DNA from: Palsa-459 sp035510855
Lineage (GTDB): Bacteria > Actinomycetota > Acidimicrobiia > Acidimicrobiales > RAAP-2
Assembly: GCA_035510855.1 (NCBI GenBank)
Contig: DATKGG010000063.1
Location: 1-27,984, forward strand
Reading direction: 5' to 3'
Length of the DNA stretch: 27,984 nt
The notes under the pieces are model-generated. The model had not been told where the DNA came from, searched no databases, and saw only the letters and a program-made list of their open reading frames with translations. Numbering within the stretch: position 1 is the first letter of the stretch; every line of letters starts with the position of its first letter. The translations under genes and the position numbers were made by a program. Below are positions 16,606 to 24,176 of this stretch, in pieces.

Positions 16606-18867
16606 ATGACGAGTGCACGCGACTTCGACGGCGTCATCGGCCGGACCGTGGCGGAGTCCACCCCGTCGTGGCCGACTCCGAAGCGCCCGTCAGCGGGTGC
16701 CCCGAACGTGGTCGTCGTGCTCATCGACGATCTCGGGTTCTCGCACTTCGGCTGCTTTGGCTCGACACTCGCGACGCCCCGCATCGACGAGCTCGCCTCG
16801 AAGGGCTTGCGGTACACGAACTTCCACGTGACCCCGCTGTGCTCGCCGACCCGAGCCGCGCTGCTCACGGGACGCAACCACCACGAGGTCGGGATGCGGT
16901 CGATCTCGAACTTCAACACCGGCTTCCCCAACATGCGAGGCGAGGTCTCGACGCGCGCGGCCACCATGGCAGAGGTGCTCTCGTCTGAGGGCTACGCGAC
17001 ACTCGCCGTCGGCAAGTGGCACCTCTGCGCGATGGAGAACGCCTCGGCGGCCGGTCCCTTCGACCAGTGGCCGTGCCAGCGCGGCTTCGACCGCTACTAC
17101 GGGTTCTTGGACGGGGAGACCGACCAGTTCTCCCCGGACCTGACCGCGGACAACCATCGCGTCGAGCCCCCGCGGCGTCCCGAGGACGGCTACCACCTGA
17201 GCGAGGACCTCGTCGACAAGGCCGTCGCGATGGTCCACGACACGACGTCGATTCGGCCGGACCGGCCGTTCTTCTTGTACCTCGCCTTCGGCGCCACCCA
17301 CGCGCCGCACCAGGCGCCCGCCCCCTACGTCGAGAAGTACCGCAGCCGATTCGACGACGGCTGGGACGTCGCGCGCGACACGTGGTTCGCGCGTCAGCTG
17401 GAGCTCGGCCTCATCCCCGAGGGGACGACCCTCGCGCCGCGCAACCCTGGCGTCGAGCCGTGGGACTCGCTCCCCGAGAATCACCGCCTTCTCGCCGCAC
17501 GGCTCCAGGAGGCCTACGCAGGGTTCCTCGAGCACACCGACGCCCAGATCGGCCGTCTCGTCGACGAGCTCGCTGCGCTCGACCAGCTCGACAACACCGT
17601 GCTCATGATCCTCTCGGACAACGGCGCGAGCCAGGAGGGCGGGCCTTTCGGCGTGCTCCACGAGATGAAGTTCTTCAACTTCATCCTCGAGACGCCCGAC
17701 GAGGCCGTCGCGCGCCTCGACGACATCGGCGGCCCGAGGAGCCACACGAACTACCCGTGGGGGTGGGCGCAGGCCGGCAACACGCCGTTCAAGTGGTACA
17801 AGCAGAACACGCACGAAGGCGGTGTCCACGTCCCGCTCGTCGTGCACTGGCCGAGGGGCATCGAGGCGTCGTCACGGGGCACGCTGCGAGACCAGTTCCA
17901 CCACGTGAACGACCTCGCACCGACCGTCTACGAGATCGTCGGGGTGACCGCGCCCACGACCTATCGCGGCGTCCCCCAGATGCCAGTGACCGGCACGTCG
18001 ATGCGCTATACGCTGAATGACCCCGCCGCACCCCCGCGAAAGTCCGTCCAGTACTTCGAGATGATGGGGCACCGCGCGCTGTACCTCGACGGCTGGAAGG
18101 CCGTGACGCGACACACGCCAGGTGTCGCCTTCGACGACGACACCTGGGAGCTGTACGACGTCGCGGTCGACCGCTCGGAGTGCCACGACCTCGCGAGTGC
18201 CGAGCCCGCGCGGCTCGCCGCGATGGTCGAGCGCTGGTGGGCCGAGGCCGAGGACCACGGCGTGCTGCCGCTCGACGACCGGACCATCGAGCTGTTCGCG
18301 GCACGGTTCGCCGACGGGACCGTGCACCGCGCGGACCGGCGCTACACGTACTGGCCCCCGGTCTCACCGCTACCCGCTCAGGCGGGCCCGTCGATCGGCG
18401 GGCGCAGCTGGGACCTCGACGCGTCCGTCGACCGCCCGTCGGGTGCGCAGGGCGTGCTGTTCGCGACGGGCACGGAGAACTCGGGCGTCAGCTTCTTCGT
18501 GCTCGACGACCGGCTGGTGTTCGACTACAACTTCTTCGGCGACCACCACGTCGTGGCGTCGGCGGCGCCCGTCCCCGTCGGACGAAGCGTCCTGTCGGTG
18601 CGGTTCCGCAGGACTGGCAAGGGCGGCACCGCGACGGTCGTGATCGACGGGGAGTCCTGCGGCAGCGTCGAGATCCCGACCGTCATGCGGGTGATCTCGA
18701 GCGTGGGCGCCTCGATCGGCTTCGACCACGGCTCGGCGGTGAGCGAGCGCTACGAGGCGCCGTTCGCCTTCCAGGGCACCCTGGAGCGCCTCGACGTCCA
18801 GCTCGTCACCCCTCGGCCCGATGACGCGGCCGCGTCCGAGGCCCTGTCGATCATGTCGCGCCAGTAG
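16606..18867 (+). CDS. Type I sulfatase (arylsulfatase)
   Basis: A 753-residue formylglycine-dependent sulfatase that would hydrolyse sulfate esters. It starts at ATG 16606 behind GAGGAGG. The N-terminal alkaline-phosphatase-like domain has metal-binding Asp41-Asp42 (VVVLIDDLGFSHFG), the modification motif Cys79-Ser-Pro-Thr-Arg83 followed by AALLTGR, GKWHL at about 136-140, and an ILSDNGAS block with further metal ligands. From about residue 600 a separate beta-rich domain follows (GVLFATGTENSGVSFFVL, LVFDYNFFG, LSVRFRRTG), typical of long actinobacterial and proteobacterial arylsulfatases. No signal peptide is seen, so it is probably cytoplasmic. The Cys needs a formylglycine-generating enzyme, which is not in the window. 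The natural substrate is unknown. Confidence 0.95.
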   Translation: MTSARDFDGVIGRTVAESTPSWPTPKRPSAGAPNVVVVLIDDLGFSHFGCFGSTLATPRIDELASKGLRYTNFHVTPLCSPTRAALLTGRNHHEVGMRSISNFNTGFPNMRGEVSTRAATMAEVLSSEGYATLAVGKWHLCAMENASAAGPFDQWPCQRGFDRYYGFLDGETDQFSPDLTADNHRVEPPRRPEDGYHLSEDLVDKAVAMVHDTTSIRPDRPFFLYLAFGATHAPHQAPAPYVEKYRSRFDDGWDVARDTWFARQLELGLIPEGTTLAPRNPGVEPWDSLPENHRLLAARLQEAYAGFLEHTDAQIGRLVDELAALDQLDNTVLMILSDNGASQEGGPFGVLHEMKFFNFILETPDEAVARLDDIGGPRSHTNYPWGWAQAGNTPFKWYKQNTHEGGVHVPLVVHWPRGIEASSRGTLRDQFHHVNDLAPTVYEIVGVTAPTTYRGVPQMPVTGTSMRYTLNDPAAPPRKSVQYFEMMGHRALYLDGWKAVTRHTPGVAFDDDTWELYDVAVDRSECHDLASAEPARLAAMVERWWAEAEDHGVLPLDDRTIELFAARFADGTVHRADRRYTYWPPVSPLPAQAGPSIGGRSWDLDASVDRPSGAQGVLFATGTENSGVSFFVLDDRLVFDYNFFGDHHVVASAAPVPVGRSVLSVRFRRTGKGGTATVVIDGESCGSVEIPTVMRVISSVGASIGFDHGSAVSERYEAPFAFQGTLERLDVQLVTPRPDDAAASEALSIMSRQ

Positions 18868-18875
18868 AAGCCCGT

Positions 18876-18887
18876 GGTGGCGCCACC
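18876..18887. promoter_or_regulatory. Perfect 12-bp palindrome upstream of the DUF3048 gene
   Basis: GGTGGCGCCACC is perfectly self-complementary. It lies 7 bp upstream of the presumed -10 (18895-18900), where a regulator could block polymerase, and just after the sulfatase stop. It may be an operator or a GC-rich chance palindrome. Confidence 0.3.
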
Positions 18888-18894
18888 GACGTCG

Positions 18895-18900
18895 TAACCT
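18895..18900 (+). promoter_or_regulatory. -10 element of a probable leaderless promoter (DUF3048 gene)
   Basis: TAACCT ends 8 nt before the GTG start at 18909, and no Shine-Dalgarno sequence lies between. This TANNNT-to-start spacing is what is seen for leaderless actinobacterial transcripts. It also supports GTG 18909 as the real start. Confidence 0.4.
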
Positions 18901-18908
18901 GCCCTGCG

Positions 18909-19994
18909 GTGTCACTCCGTCACACGCTTCGTCGGCCTTCTGTGCTCTGCGGGGCGCTCGTCGCGGGCGCCGCGCTGCTCGCGGCCTGCGGGACCCCGAT
19001 CTCCGCATCCAGCCCGACGACCACGACGACGAGGCCGGTCGTGCTGTGCCCGCTCACCGGGACGCCCGCGCCAGGTGGCGCCATCCCCGAGCGGCCCGCG
19101 CTCGTGATGAAGGTCGACAACTACTCGCTCGGCCCCGCTCCCGCCGAGGCCCGACCACAGAGCGGGCTCAACTACGCCGACGTGATCTTCGAAGAGCAGG
19201 TCGAGGGCGCGATCACGAGGTACGCAGCGGTGTTCCAGTGCCGACAAGCGCCCGGCTTGGTCGGGCCAATCCGCTCGGCGCGCGTGATCGACATCGGGAT
19301 CCTCTCGGAGCTCGACTCACCGCTCCTCGTGCACGTCGGGGGCATCGTCCCGGTCATCAACCGCATCAACGCCTCGACGATCAAGAACGTCGACCTCGGG
19401 TACTTCGCGAACCTTGACGAGTACCCCCCTGGCCGCTACGCGCCCTACGACACCTACACCCGCACGTCGGCGGTGTGGGCGCAGTACCGGTCGCGCAACA
19501 CGCCGCCACGGCCGATCTTCGCGTTCTCCAAGGTCCCCCACGGCGGCCGCCCTGTCTCCCAGATCCACCTCGACTGGTCCTACACGTCCGACATCTACTG
19601 GCGCTGGTCCAAGCCGAGTGGCACCTGGAAGCGCTACTACAACGTCGCGGGCGGAGGGCCGCCGGTCATCCAGCCCGACGTGCTCGCCAACGGCGTGCAG
19701 AACCAGGTCCAGAACATCATCGTCCAGGTCGTCCACATCACCTATGGACCGTGGTTGGAGAACTTCGAAGGCGGCGAGGAAGTCCAGGCCAAGATCGCCG
19801 ACAACGCCGGCAAGGCCTACGTCTTTCGCAACGGCCGGATGATCGTCGGCCGGTGGACGCACGGCTCGCTCACGAGCCCGACGGTCTTCACCAACACAGC
19901 GGGGAAGGTCATCTCGCTCGCGCCCGGTCGGACCTGGGTCGAGGTCTTCCCCGACGTCGACCCGGTCGCCGTCACCTTCCCACCACGCCACTAG
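18909..19994 (+). CDS. DUF3048 (YerB-like) lipoprotein
   Basis: A 361-residue exported lipoprotein. The signal sequence ends in a lipobox, LLAAC, with Cys27 as the lipidation site, followed by a Ser/Thr-rich linker (SSPTTTTTRP). The DUF3048 domain follows: PALVMKVDN, RPQSGLNYADVIFEEQVEGAITRYAAVF, VGPIRSARVIDIGIL and RYAPYDTYTRTSAVW, then the C-terminal half with IIVQVVHITYG, AYVFRNGRMIVGRW and APGRTWVEVFPD. This family (Bacillus YerB is the reference) is widespread in Gram-positives and lacks an established function. The start is GTG 18909, 41 bp after the sulfatase stop, with its own candidate promoter. No neighbour points to a pathway. Confidence 0.9.
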   Translation: MSLRHTLRRPSVLCGALVAGAALLAACGTPISASSPTTTTTRPVVLCPLTGTPAPGGAIPERPALVMKVDNYSLGPAPAEARPQSGLNYADVIFEEQVEGAITRYAAVFQCRQAPGLVGPIRSARVIDIGILSELDSPLLVHVGGIVPVINRINASTIKNVDLGYFANLDEYPPGRYAPYDTYTRTSAVWAQYRSRNTPPRPIFAFSKVPHGGRPVSQIHLDWSYTSDIYWRWSKPSGTWKRYYNVAGGGPPVIQPDVLANGVQNQVQNIIVQVVHITYGPWLENFEGGEEVQAKIADNAGKAYVFRNGRMIVGRWTHGSLTSPTVFTNTAGKVISLAPGRTWVEVFPDVDPVAVTFPPRH

Positions 19995-20084
19995 CAACCC
20001 CGCGCGCACGCGAGCAGCGGGCTCATCGACGGCATTCGCCATACGCCCAAGTACGCTCGGCGTCTCGCAAGCATCGGGGGCAGC

Positions 20085-20639
20085 GTGGACGAGCAAGCCG
20101 ACCAGGAGCACGTGGCGACGGCCGACGAGGACACCGACACCGCGGTCGACGCCGCAATCCTCGACCCGTCGGACAGCACGACGTCAACGGAGGCGTTGCC
20201 TGACACCGACTCGAGGTCGGTGTCCTCCCAGGTCGTCATCGGCCTCTGCCTGTTGGTCCTTGCGATCCTCCAAGGCGTCGGCTCGTTCACCGCGTGGCTC
20301 GTCTACACGTCAGGCGGCCAGTCGCTCACGTACAAGGGCGTCGTGAACTGGCGCGGCTTCGGGTGGATGACGCTCGTCCTTGCAGTTTTCATCGTCGTCG
20401 TCATCGTGACCGACCTCGTGCAGCCGTCCGTTGCCCTGAAGGCTGCCAGCGCGGCCCTGTTCGGGGCGTCCGGCGTCATCGCCGTGTACTTCGCGGTGCA
20501 GTACGTGGTCTTCGCCCCGCCGGGCCAGCCACCGACCTCGGTTGGCTGGGGGCTGGGCCTGTGCATCGGGGCCGACGTCGTGGGGCTCGTGCTCGGGGCG
20601 CTCTCCGCGCTGCGGGCTGCACCTTCAGCTGCTGGCTGA
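20085..20639 (+). CDS. Four-helix membrane protein of unknown function
   Basis: A 184-residue protein starting at GTG 20085 with GGGGGC upstream. Residues 1-48 are acidic and low-complexity (Asp, Thr, Ser, Glu-rich), probably a disordered cytoplasmic tail. Four hydrophobic segments follow: SSQVVIGLCLLVLAILQGVG, WMTLVLAVFIVVVIVTDLV, ASAALFGASGVIAVYFAVQY and LGLCIGADVVGLVLGALSAL. The loop after helix 1 carries YTSGGQSLTYKGVVNWRG. No family is recognised. It lies 90 bp after the lipoprotein gene on the same strand and ends tail-to-tail, 24 bp from the esterase gene. Confidence 0.72.
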   Translation: MDEQADQEHVATADEDTDTAVDAAILDPSDSTTSTEALPDTDSRSVSSQVVIGLCLLVLAILQGVGSFTAWLVYTSGGQSLTYKGVVNWRGFGWMTLVLAVFIVVVIVTDLVQPSVALKAASAALFGASGVIAVYFAVQYVVFAPPGQPPTSVGWGLGLCIGADVVGLVLGALSALRAAPSAAG

Positions 20640-20663
20640 CGTCCGCTGGCAGTCCCGCGTCGG

Positions 20664-21596
20664 TCAGCCCGCGAGTCGGGCCCCGAGGAACCCGAGCGAT
20701 GCGGGCAGCTCGTATCTGAAGAATGGCCCGGTGTGGCACCCGCCCGTGAACACGACCTGGGCCTCGGGCCCGAGCCGCTCGGTGAGCCCGACGACGGCGG
20801 GGTGGAAGGGGTCGGCGAACCCTGACGCGATCCGCACCGGCGTGCGCGCGAGCGCGGCTGCATGGGTGACCGCGTCGTAGCTCGCGAACTGCGAGGCCGA
20901 GTCGTAGGCGCCGGGATTCACCGCCATGGCCTGCGCGTAGCTCGTCCACACCGCGGGGCTGATCGCCGCGACGGCACCGAAGGGCCTCGGGTACAGCTCT
21001 GCGACGAGGATCGCGCCGTAGCCGCCCATTGAGATCCCCATTGTCGCGATCTGGTCCGGATGACGACCGAGTCCCCAGCCCTGCAGCATCGGGATGAGCT
21101 CGTGGACGACCATCGCCATCGGGTCGTCGGTGAGGTGGGGATGCCAGTAGCCCTGGCCGCCGTCGACGGTGACGAGCGCCATCGGGGCGAGCGGCTGGCC
21201 CATGACCGTGCTGGCGACTGCCTCGGCTGGCGTCGCGCCCGGGAGGGCGCTGGTGTGGGTGGCACCCTCGCCATGGAGCATGACGACGAGTGGCAGCTCG
21301 GCGCCCCTTACGTGGCCCGGTGGGTACCCGACGGTGTAGCCGACCACCCGGCGACGCGCACGTGAGAAGAACCCGCCCGAGACGCTCTCGCCCAGACGGC
21401 GGTCATCGAGTGACACGGACGGCACGTCACACGCCCCGTCGATGAGGTCGAGCAGCGACTTGCCCGGCAGCACGCCGTGCGCCACGAGCTCGACCCCGGT
21501 GGCACCGGCGACGACGACGCCCGCGGCGGTGCCGAGTCCACAGCGGAGCAGCCGGCGGCGCGAGACCGCCGCGTCGAGGCGAGCGTGTCGAGGCAC
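20664..21596 (-). CDS. Tat-exported alpha/beta-hydrolase (putative esterase)
   Basis: A 310-residue secreted hydrolase. The twin-arginine leader SRRRLLRCGLGTAAGVVVAG gives export by Tat. The fold shows LPLVVMLHGEG with the oxyanion strand, nucleophile Ser189 in TMGISMGGYGA, probable acid Asp262 (IASGFADPFHP) and His288 (VVFTGGCHTG). This resembles the esterase D/antigen 85-like group. The start is GTG 21596, 12 nt after the stop of the upstream membrane gene; no clear ribosome site is visible. It is the last gene of the presumed padR operon, which suggests a role in envelope or xenobiotic ester turnover. The substrate is unknown. Confidence 0.85.
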   Translation of the reverse strand: MPRHARLDAAVSRRRLLRCGLGTAAGVVVAGATGVELVAHGVLPGKSLLDLIDGACDVPSVSLDDRRLGESVSGGFFSRARRRVVGYTVGYPPGHVRGAELPLVVMLHGEGATHTSALPGATPAEAVASTVMGQPLAPMALVTVDGGQGYWHPHLTDDPMAMVVHELIPMLQGWGLGRHPDQIATMGISMGGYGAILVAELYPRPFGAVAAISPAVWTSYAQAMAVNPGAYDSASQFASYDAVTHAAALARTPVRIASGFADPFHPAVVGLTERLGPEAQVVFTGGCHTGPFFRYELPASLGFLGARLAG

Positions 21597-21608
21597 CGGG
21601 CCGCTCGT

Positions 21609-22622
21609 TTACGCCGAGCGGCGGGTCGTCGCCCCGATGCCGCGCGCGACTGCCTGGTGCGCGCACACGAGTGCGAGGGCCATCACGACAGCAGCCGCGA
21701 TGTCGATCGCCCCGACGTGAAAGAGGTTCGACGGGATCGATCGCGGGCGTGGCGAGCTGTCCGACAGCCACCCGATCGAGCCCAAGAGGAAGGCTGCCAT
21801 CGCCACGGAGGCGAGCTGGCCCACACGAAACTCGAAGCGCGCCAGCCGAGCGGGAAGCTCGACGCGGCGGAGCGTCACACTCGCCGCGACTGCGAGGGCG
21901 GCCATCGCGACCGGGCTCACCGCCATCCAGACGACCTCGGGCGCGGGGAACGACTGCAGGGCGCCGGGGTGCGCCCAGTACGAGGTGATCGCGAGCGTCG
22001 CCGCCCACAGGAACGCGGCCACGCCGCCCGGCACGAGCCCCTGGTGGGCCCAGTGGTGCCCGCCGGTGCCTGGCCACCCGTTCTCGAAGCGCCGCGCCCC
22101 GACGATGAGGACCGTGGTCGCGAGCGCCGCGACGCCCGCCGGCACCACCAGGCGTCGACGCCGCGTGCCGCGGACGATCCGCACCGCGACGATCGCGACG
22201 ATCGGCGCCACCGCGCACGCGCCGAGCACGGCGAGCGCGAGCACCGCGCCGCTCATCGCGATGATGCCGAGCGTGGTCCCCGCGGTCCGCGGCGACGACC
22301 ACTGCCAGCCCACGACGAGCTGTGACCACACCGCGAGGCCCACGGTGAGGAAGGCGGCGAGCGAGGCGGCCAGCCACGCGAGGCTCGAGCGCGCCTGGGT
22401 CGGGGTGCCGCCCGGCATCCCCGCGATCCCCGCCCGGGTCGCGCGGGCGAGCGTGCCGCTCCACGCGATGTTCAGCGCGCGCCGCAACGATCGCGGGCGC
22501 TCGTCGAGCTCGCACTCGAGCAGCGCGCAGAACTCGTCGCCGTAGCGAGCACGCCAGGACCTCGGGTACCACGAGATGAGCCGACGGGCTCGAGCAGCGC
22601 TGTCGTGGCCCGGTGCGGTCAC
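21609..22622 (-). CDS. Membrane protein with permease-prefix-like N-terminus, coupled to PadR
   Basis: A 337-residue protein. Its GTG start at 22622 overlaps the padR stop as GTGA, which fixes the start and implies translational coupling. The N-terminus (RRLISWYPRSWRARYGDEFCALLECEL, then ERPRSLRRALNIAW) matches the short cytoplasmic module often found next to PadR genes in actinomycetes. About seven hydrophobic segments follow, including LAASLAAFLTVGLAVWSQLVV, TLGIIAMSGAVLALAVLGACA, AVAPIVAIVAVRIV, PAGVAALATTVLIVGA, VAAFLWAATLAITSYWA and AIDIAAAVVMALALVCA. The longer open frame extending upstream to 23066 is out of frame with padR and not coding. No substrate can be assigned. Confidence 0.82.
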   Translation of the reverse strand: MTAPGHDSAARARRLISWYPRSWRARYGDEFCALLECELDERPRSLRRALNIAWSGTLARATRAGIAGMPGGTPTQARSSLAWLAASLAAFLTVGLAVWSQLVVGWQWSSPRTAGTTLGIIAMSGAVLALAVLGACAVAPIVAIVAVRIVRGTRRRRLVVPAGVAALATTVLIVGARRFENGWPGTGGHHWAHQGLVPGGVAAFLWAATLAITSYWAHPGALQSFPAPEVVWMAVSPVAMAALAVAASVTLRRVELPARLARFEFRVGQLASVAMAAFLLGSIGWLSDSSPRPRSIPSNLFHVGAIDIAAAVVMALALVCAHQAVARGIGATTRRSA

Positions 22623-22993
22623 GTCGGGGCCAAGCCCGCGTCGAGTCGACGGAGCCCCTCGTCGGCGACCTGTCGCTGGGCGTCCAGGTGTGCGCGCAGG
22701 GCGACCGCGCCCGCCGCGGTAAGCCGATACGGGCGTCGTCGATCCTCGCTCGCGAGCGCCTCGATGAGGCCCTGGCCCTCGAGCCGTGCAAGCGCTTCGT
22801 AGAGCGTGCCGGGCGCGAGCCGGACCCCGGCCATGGACTCGACGTCCTTGGTCAAGGCGTACCCGTGCTTCGCACCGCCGGCCAGACTCGACAAGATGAG
22901 CGTTGCCGGCCCCGCGTAGCGCCCGAAGGAGCCGAGCGGCGCCGCCGCCGTCGACTCGGGGGCCTTCGAGCGTCCAGCCATCTCCTCCAGCAT
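22619..22993 (-). CDS. PadR family transcriptional regulator
   Basis: A 124-residue winged-helix repressor. The PadR pattern is clear: ATLILSSLAGGAKHGYALTKDVESMAGVRLAPGTLYEALARLEGQGLIEAL, then RRRPYRLTAAGAVALRAHLDA. A short dimerisation helix follows; its length fits the short PadR-s2 class. ATG 22993 is chosen because GAGG lies 6 nt upstream. GTG 23005, which overlaps the previous stop as GTGA, would add four residues. A 19-bp imperfect palindrome covers this ribosome site and start, and a second copy lies at the promoter of the upstream membrane gene. Autoregulation of the whole four-gene block is likely. The inducer is unknown; membrane-active or phenolic compounds are common in the family. 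Confidence 0.93.
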   Translation of the reverse strand: MLEEMAGRSKAPESTAAAPLGSFGRYAGPATLILSSLAGGAKHGYALTKDVESMAGVRLAPGTLYEALARLEGQGLIEALASEDRRRPYRLTAAGAVALRAHLDAQRQVADEGLRRLDAGLAPT

Positions 22994-23011
22994 ATATCGC
23001 CTCACGATCTA
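22993..23011. promoter_or_regulatory. Candidate PadR operator, site 1 (over padR start)
   Basis: TATATCGCCTCACGATCTA consists of arms TATATCG and CGATCTA, inverted repeats with one mismatch, separated by 5 bp. It shares all 15 fixed positions with site 2 at 24091-24109. It covers the stop of the upstream gene and the GAGG and start codon of padR. The AT-rich TATATCG arm stands out in this very GC-rich sequence. Confidence 0.6.
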
Positions 23012-24081
23012 GTGGCGTCCACATGAACGGCAGCGCGGCCGGGTCCCATGAGGTCCGGCAGGGCACCGACGACGAACCGTCGGGGACCAGGGTTAGAGAG
23101 CCGCCAGAGCCCGGCGTCGACCACGAAATGCGCGCCGACGAGCCCGAGATAGAGACCGAAGGCGACCCTGCTCAGCCCCTCAGACGCCGAGAGGTGCGAC
23201 GTCGCACGCAGGGCGAGGCCCCCGAGGAGCGCCACCGCGCCGAGCGTCGCGACGCTCGACCAGCGACGAGTGCCCTCGCCTCGGCGCACGGCGATCAGCC
23301 CGATGAGGATCAGGTACTGGAGGCCGTGTGCGATCGTCATGCCGCCGATCGCCCCGTAGGGAGAGCCCACCACGTACATCGGGGTCGTGAAGCACATCGA
23401 GACGGCGGCGCAAACCATGAACCCCAACGGTTGGGCGCGAGCCGGTCGTCGAGCGAGCGCGAGCAGGCCGATGCCCGCGGCGAGCGCGAAGCCGAGCATC
23501 GCGGCATGGAACACGAGCGGGCTCGCCGGCACGTCGCGTAAGTCGAGAAGCGACGGTCGAGCGAGGAACGCCACGACGCCGCACCAGCCCGTCGCCAGGA
23601 GGCAGCGCCGTTCGGCGGCTCGCAGCGGACCCGCGCCGCTCGACATCGACGCCAAGGTCGCGATACCGACGTTCTGCTTTGTGAAGTGGAAGAGCTGCCA
23701 GGCGAAGAACCCCTCCAAGCAGAGCTGCAGTGCGACAACGCCGAGCACGGGCACGACGGCCACGCCGAGCGCCACGAGCGACACGGGGACCACGACGAAG
23801 CGAACGGGCTGTTGCCGAGCACACGACCGCACCGCGTCGAGGCCCGCGAGCCAGCCCGTCGACGCAACGTGCATCGCGTAGCCGACGAACAGGAGGCCCA
23901 TCAGACCGTCACCGACGCGCACGCCGTCGGGAGGTGCGGCGAGTGCGGCGCCCACGAGCGCCCCCACGGTCGCGGCGATCGAGGCGGCGAGCCACGCTCG
24001 CGCGAGCGGCGTCGCGTTGGGTGCGACCGTGAGATCGCTCGGGGCCCCTGGGACCGAGCCGGTCGGCGATCGAAAAAGCAT
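23002..24081 (-). CDS. Polytopic membrane protein with conserved His motifs, first gene of the padR operon
   Basis: A 359-residue protein with about nine or ten hydrophobic segments. ATG 24081 (MLFRSPTGSV) is chosen because a promoter with a -10 five nt upstream and an operator lie directly in front; a longer frame to 24135 would run through them. Motifs near membrane interfaces include YAMHVASTGW, FFAWQLFHFTKQNVGIATLA, MTIAHGLQYL and GAHFVVDAGLWRLSNP. The last resembles a 'HFxxDxxxWR' block of uncharacterised bacterial membrane proteins, and the set of histidines hints at a metal-dependent membrane enzyme, but this is inference. The TGA stop overlaps the GTG alternative start of padR, so the four genes look like one transcript. 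Confidence 0.75.
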   Translation of the reverse strand: MLFRSPTGSVPGAPSDLTVAPNATPLARAWLAASIAATVGALVGAALAAPPDGVRVGDGLMGLLFVGYAMHVASTGWLAGLDAVRSCARQQPVRFVVVPVSLVALGVAVVPVLGVVALQLCLEGFFAWQLFHFTKQNVGIATLASMSSGAGPLRAAERRCLLATGWCGVVAFLARPSLLDLRDVPASPLVFHAAMLGFALAAGIGLLALARRPARAQPLGFMVCAAVSMCFTTPMYVVGSPYGAIGGMTIAHGLQYLILIGLIAVRRGEGTRRWSSVATLGAVALLGGLALRATSHLSASEGLSRVAFGLYLGLVGAHFVVDAGLWRLSNPGPRRFVVGALPDLMGPGRAAVHVDATRS

Positions 24082-24086
24082 GCCGC

Positions 24087-24116
24087 AACCTATATCGCGA
24101 TCCGATCTACCGTCAA
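24087..24116 (-). promoter_or_regulatory. Sigma-70-type promoter of the padR operon, with operator in the spacer
   Basis: On the minus strand a -35 TTGACG (24116-24111) and a -10 TAGGTT (24092-24087) are separated by 18 bp. The 19-bp palindrome at 24109-24091 fills this spacer. The -10 ends 5 nt before the ATG at 24081, so transcripts would be leaderless or nearly so. Confidence 0.5.
24091..24109. promoter_or_regulatory. Candidate PadR operator, site 2 (operon promoter)
   Basis: TATATCGCGATCCGATCTA has the same 7-5-7 arms and spacing as site 1 at 22993-23011. A further isolated half-site, CGATCTA, lies at 24118-24124. A repressor bound here would sit between the -35 and -10 of the operon and also within 70 bp of the divergent oxygenase promoter. 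Confidence 0.62.
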
Positions 24117-24164
24117 GCGATCTATCCAGGACCACGATCGAGGGGTCCGTTCGCTGCCCACTCG

Positions 24165-24170
24165 TACGAT
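24165..24170 (+). promoter_or_regulatory. -10 element of a probable leaderless promoter (oxygenase gene)
   Basis: TACGAT ends 6 nt before GTG 24177, with no ribosome site in between. This matches the TANNNT spacing of leaderless actinobacterial genes and supports GTG 24177 as the start. Confidence 0.42.
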
Positions 24171-24176
24171 GGGCAT

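Noticed and set aside
15624..16988. 454-codon plus-strand open frame across the LLM gene
   Set aside because: Low-complexity Arg/Asp/Val-rich translation with no domain; the opposite strand encodes a clear LLM oxidoreductase.
16690..17847. 385-codon minus-strand open frame inside the sulfatase
   Set aside because: Antisense to a sulfatase with all catalytic motifs; no motif of its own.
22623..23066. N-terminal extension of the permease-prefix membrane gene
   Set aside because: It would overlap the whole padR gene out of frame and has a nonsense-like Arg/Gly composition; the GTGA overlap at 22622-22619 fixes the true start.
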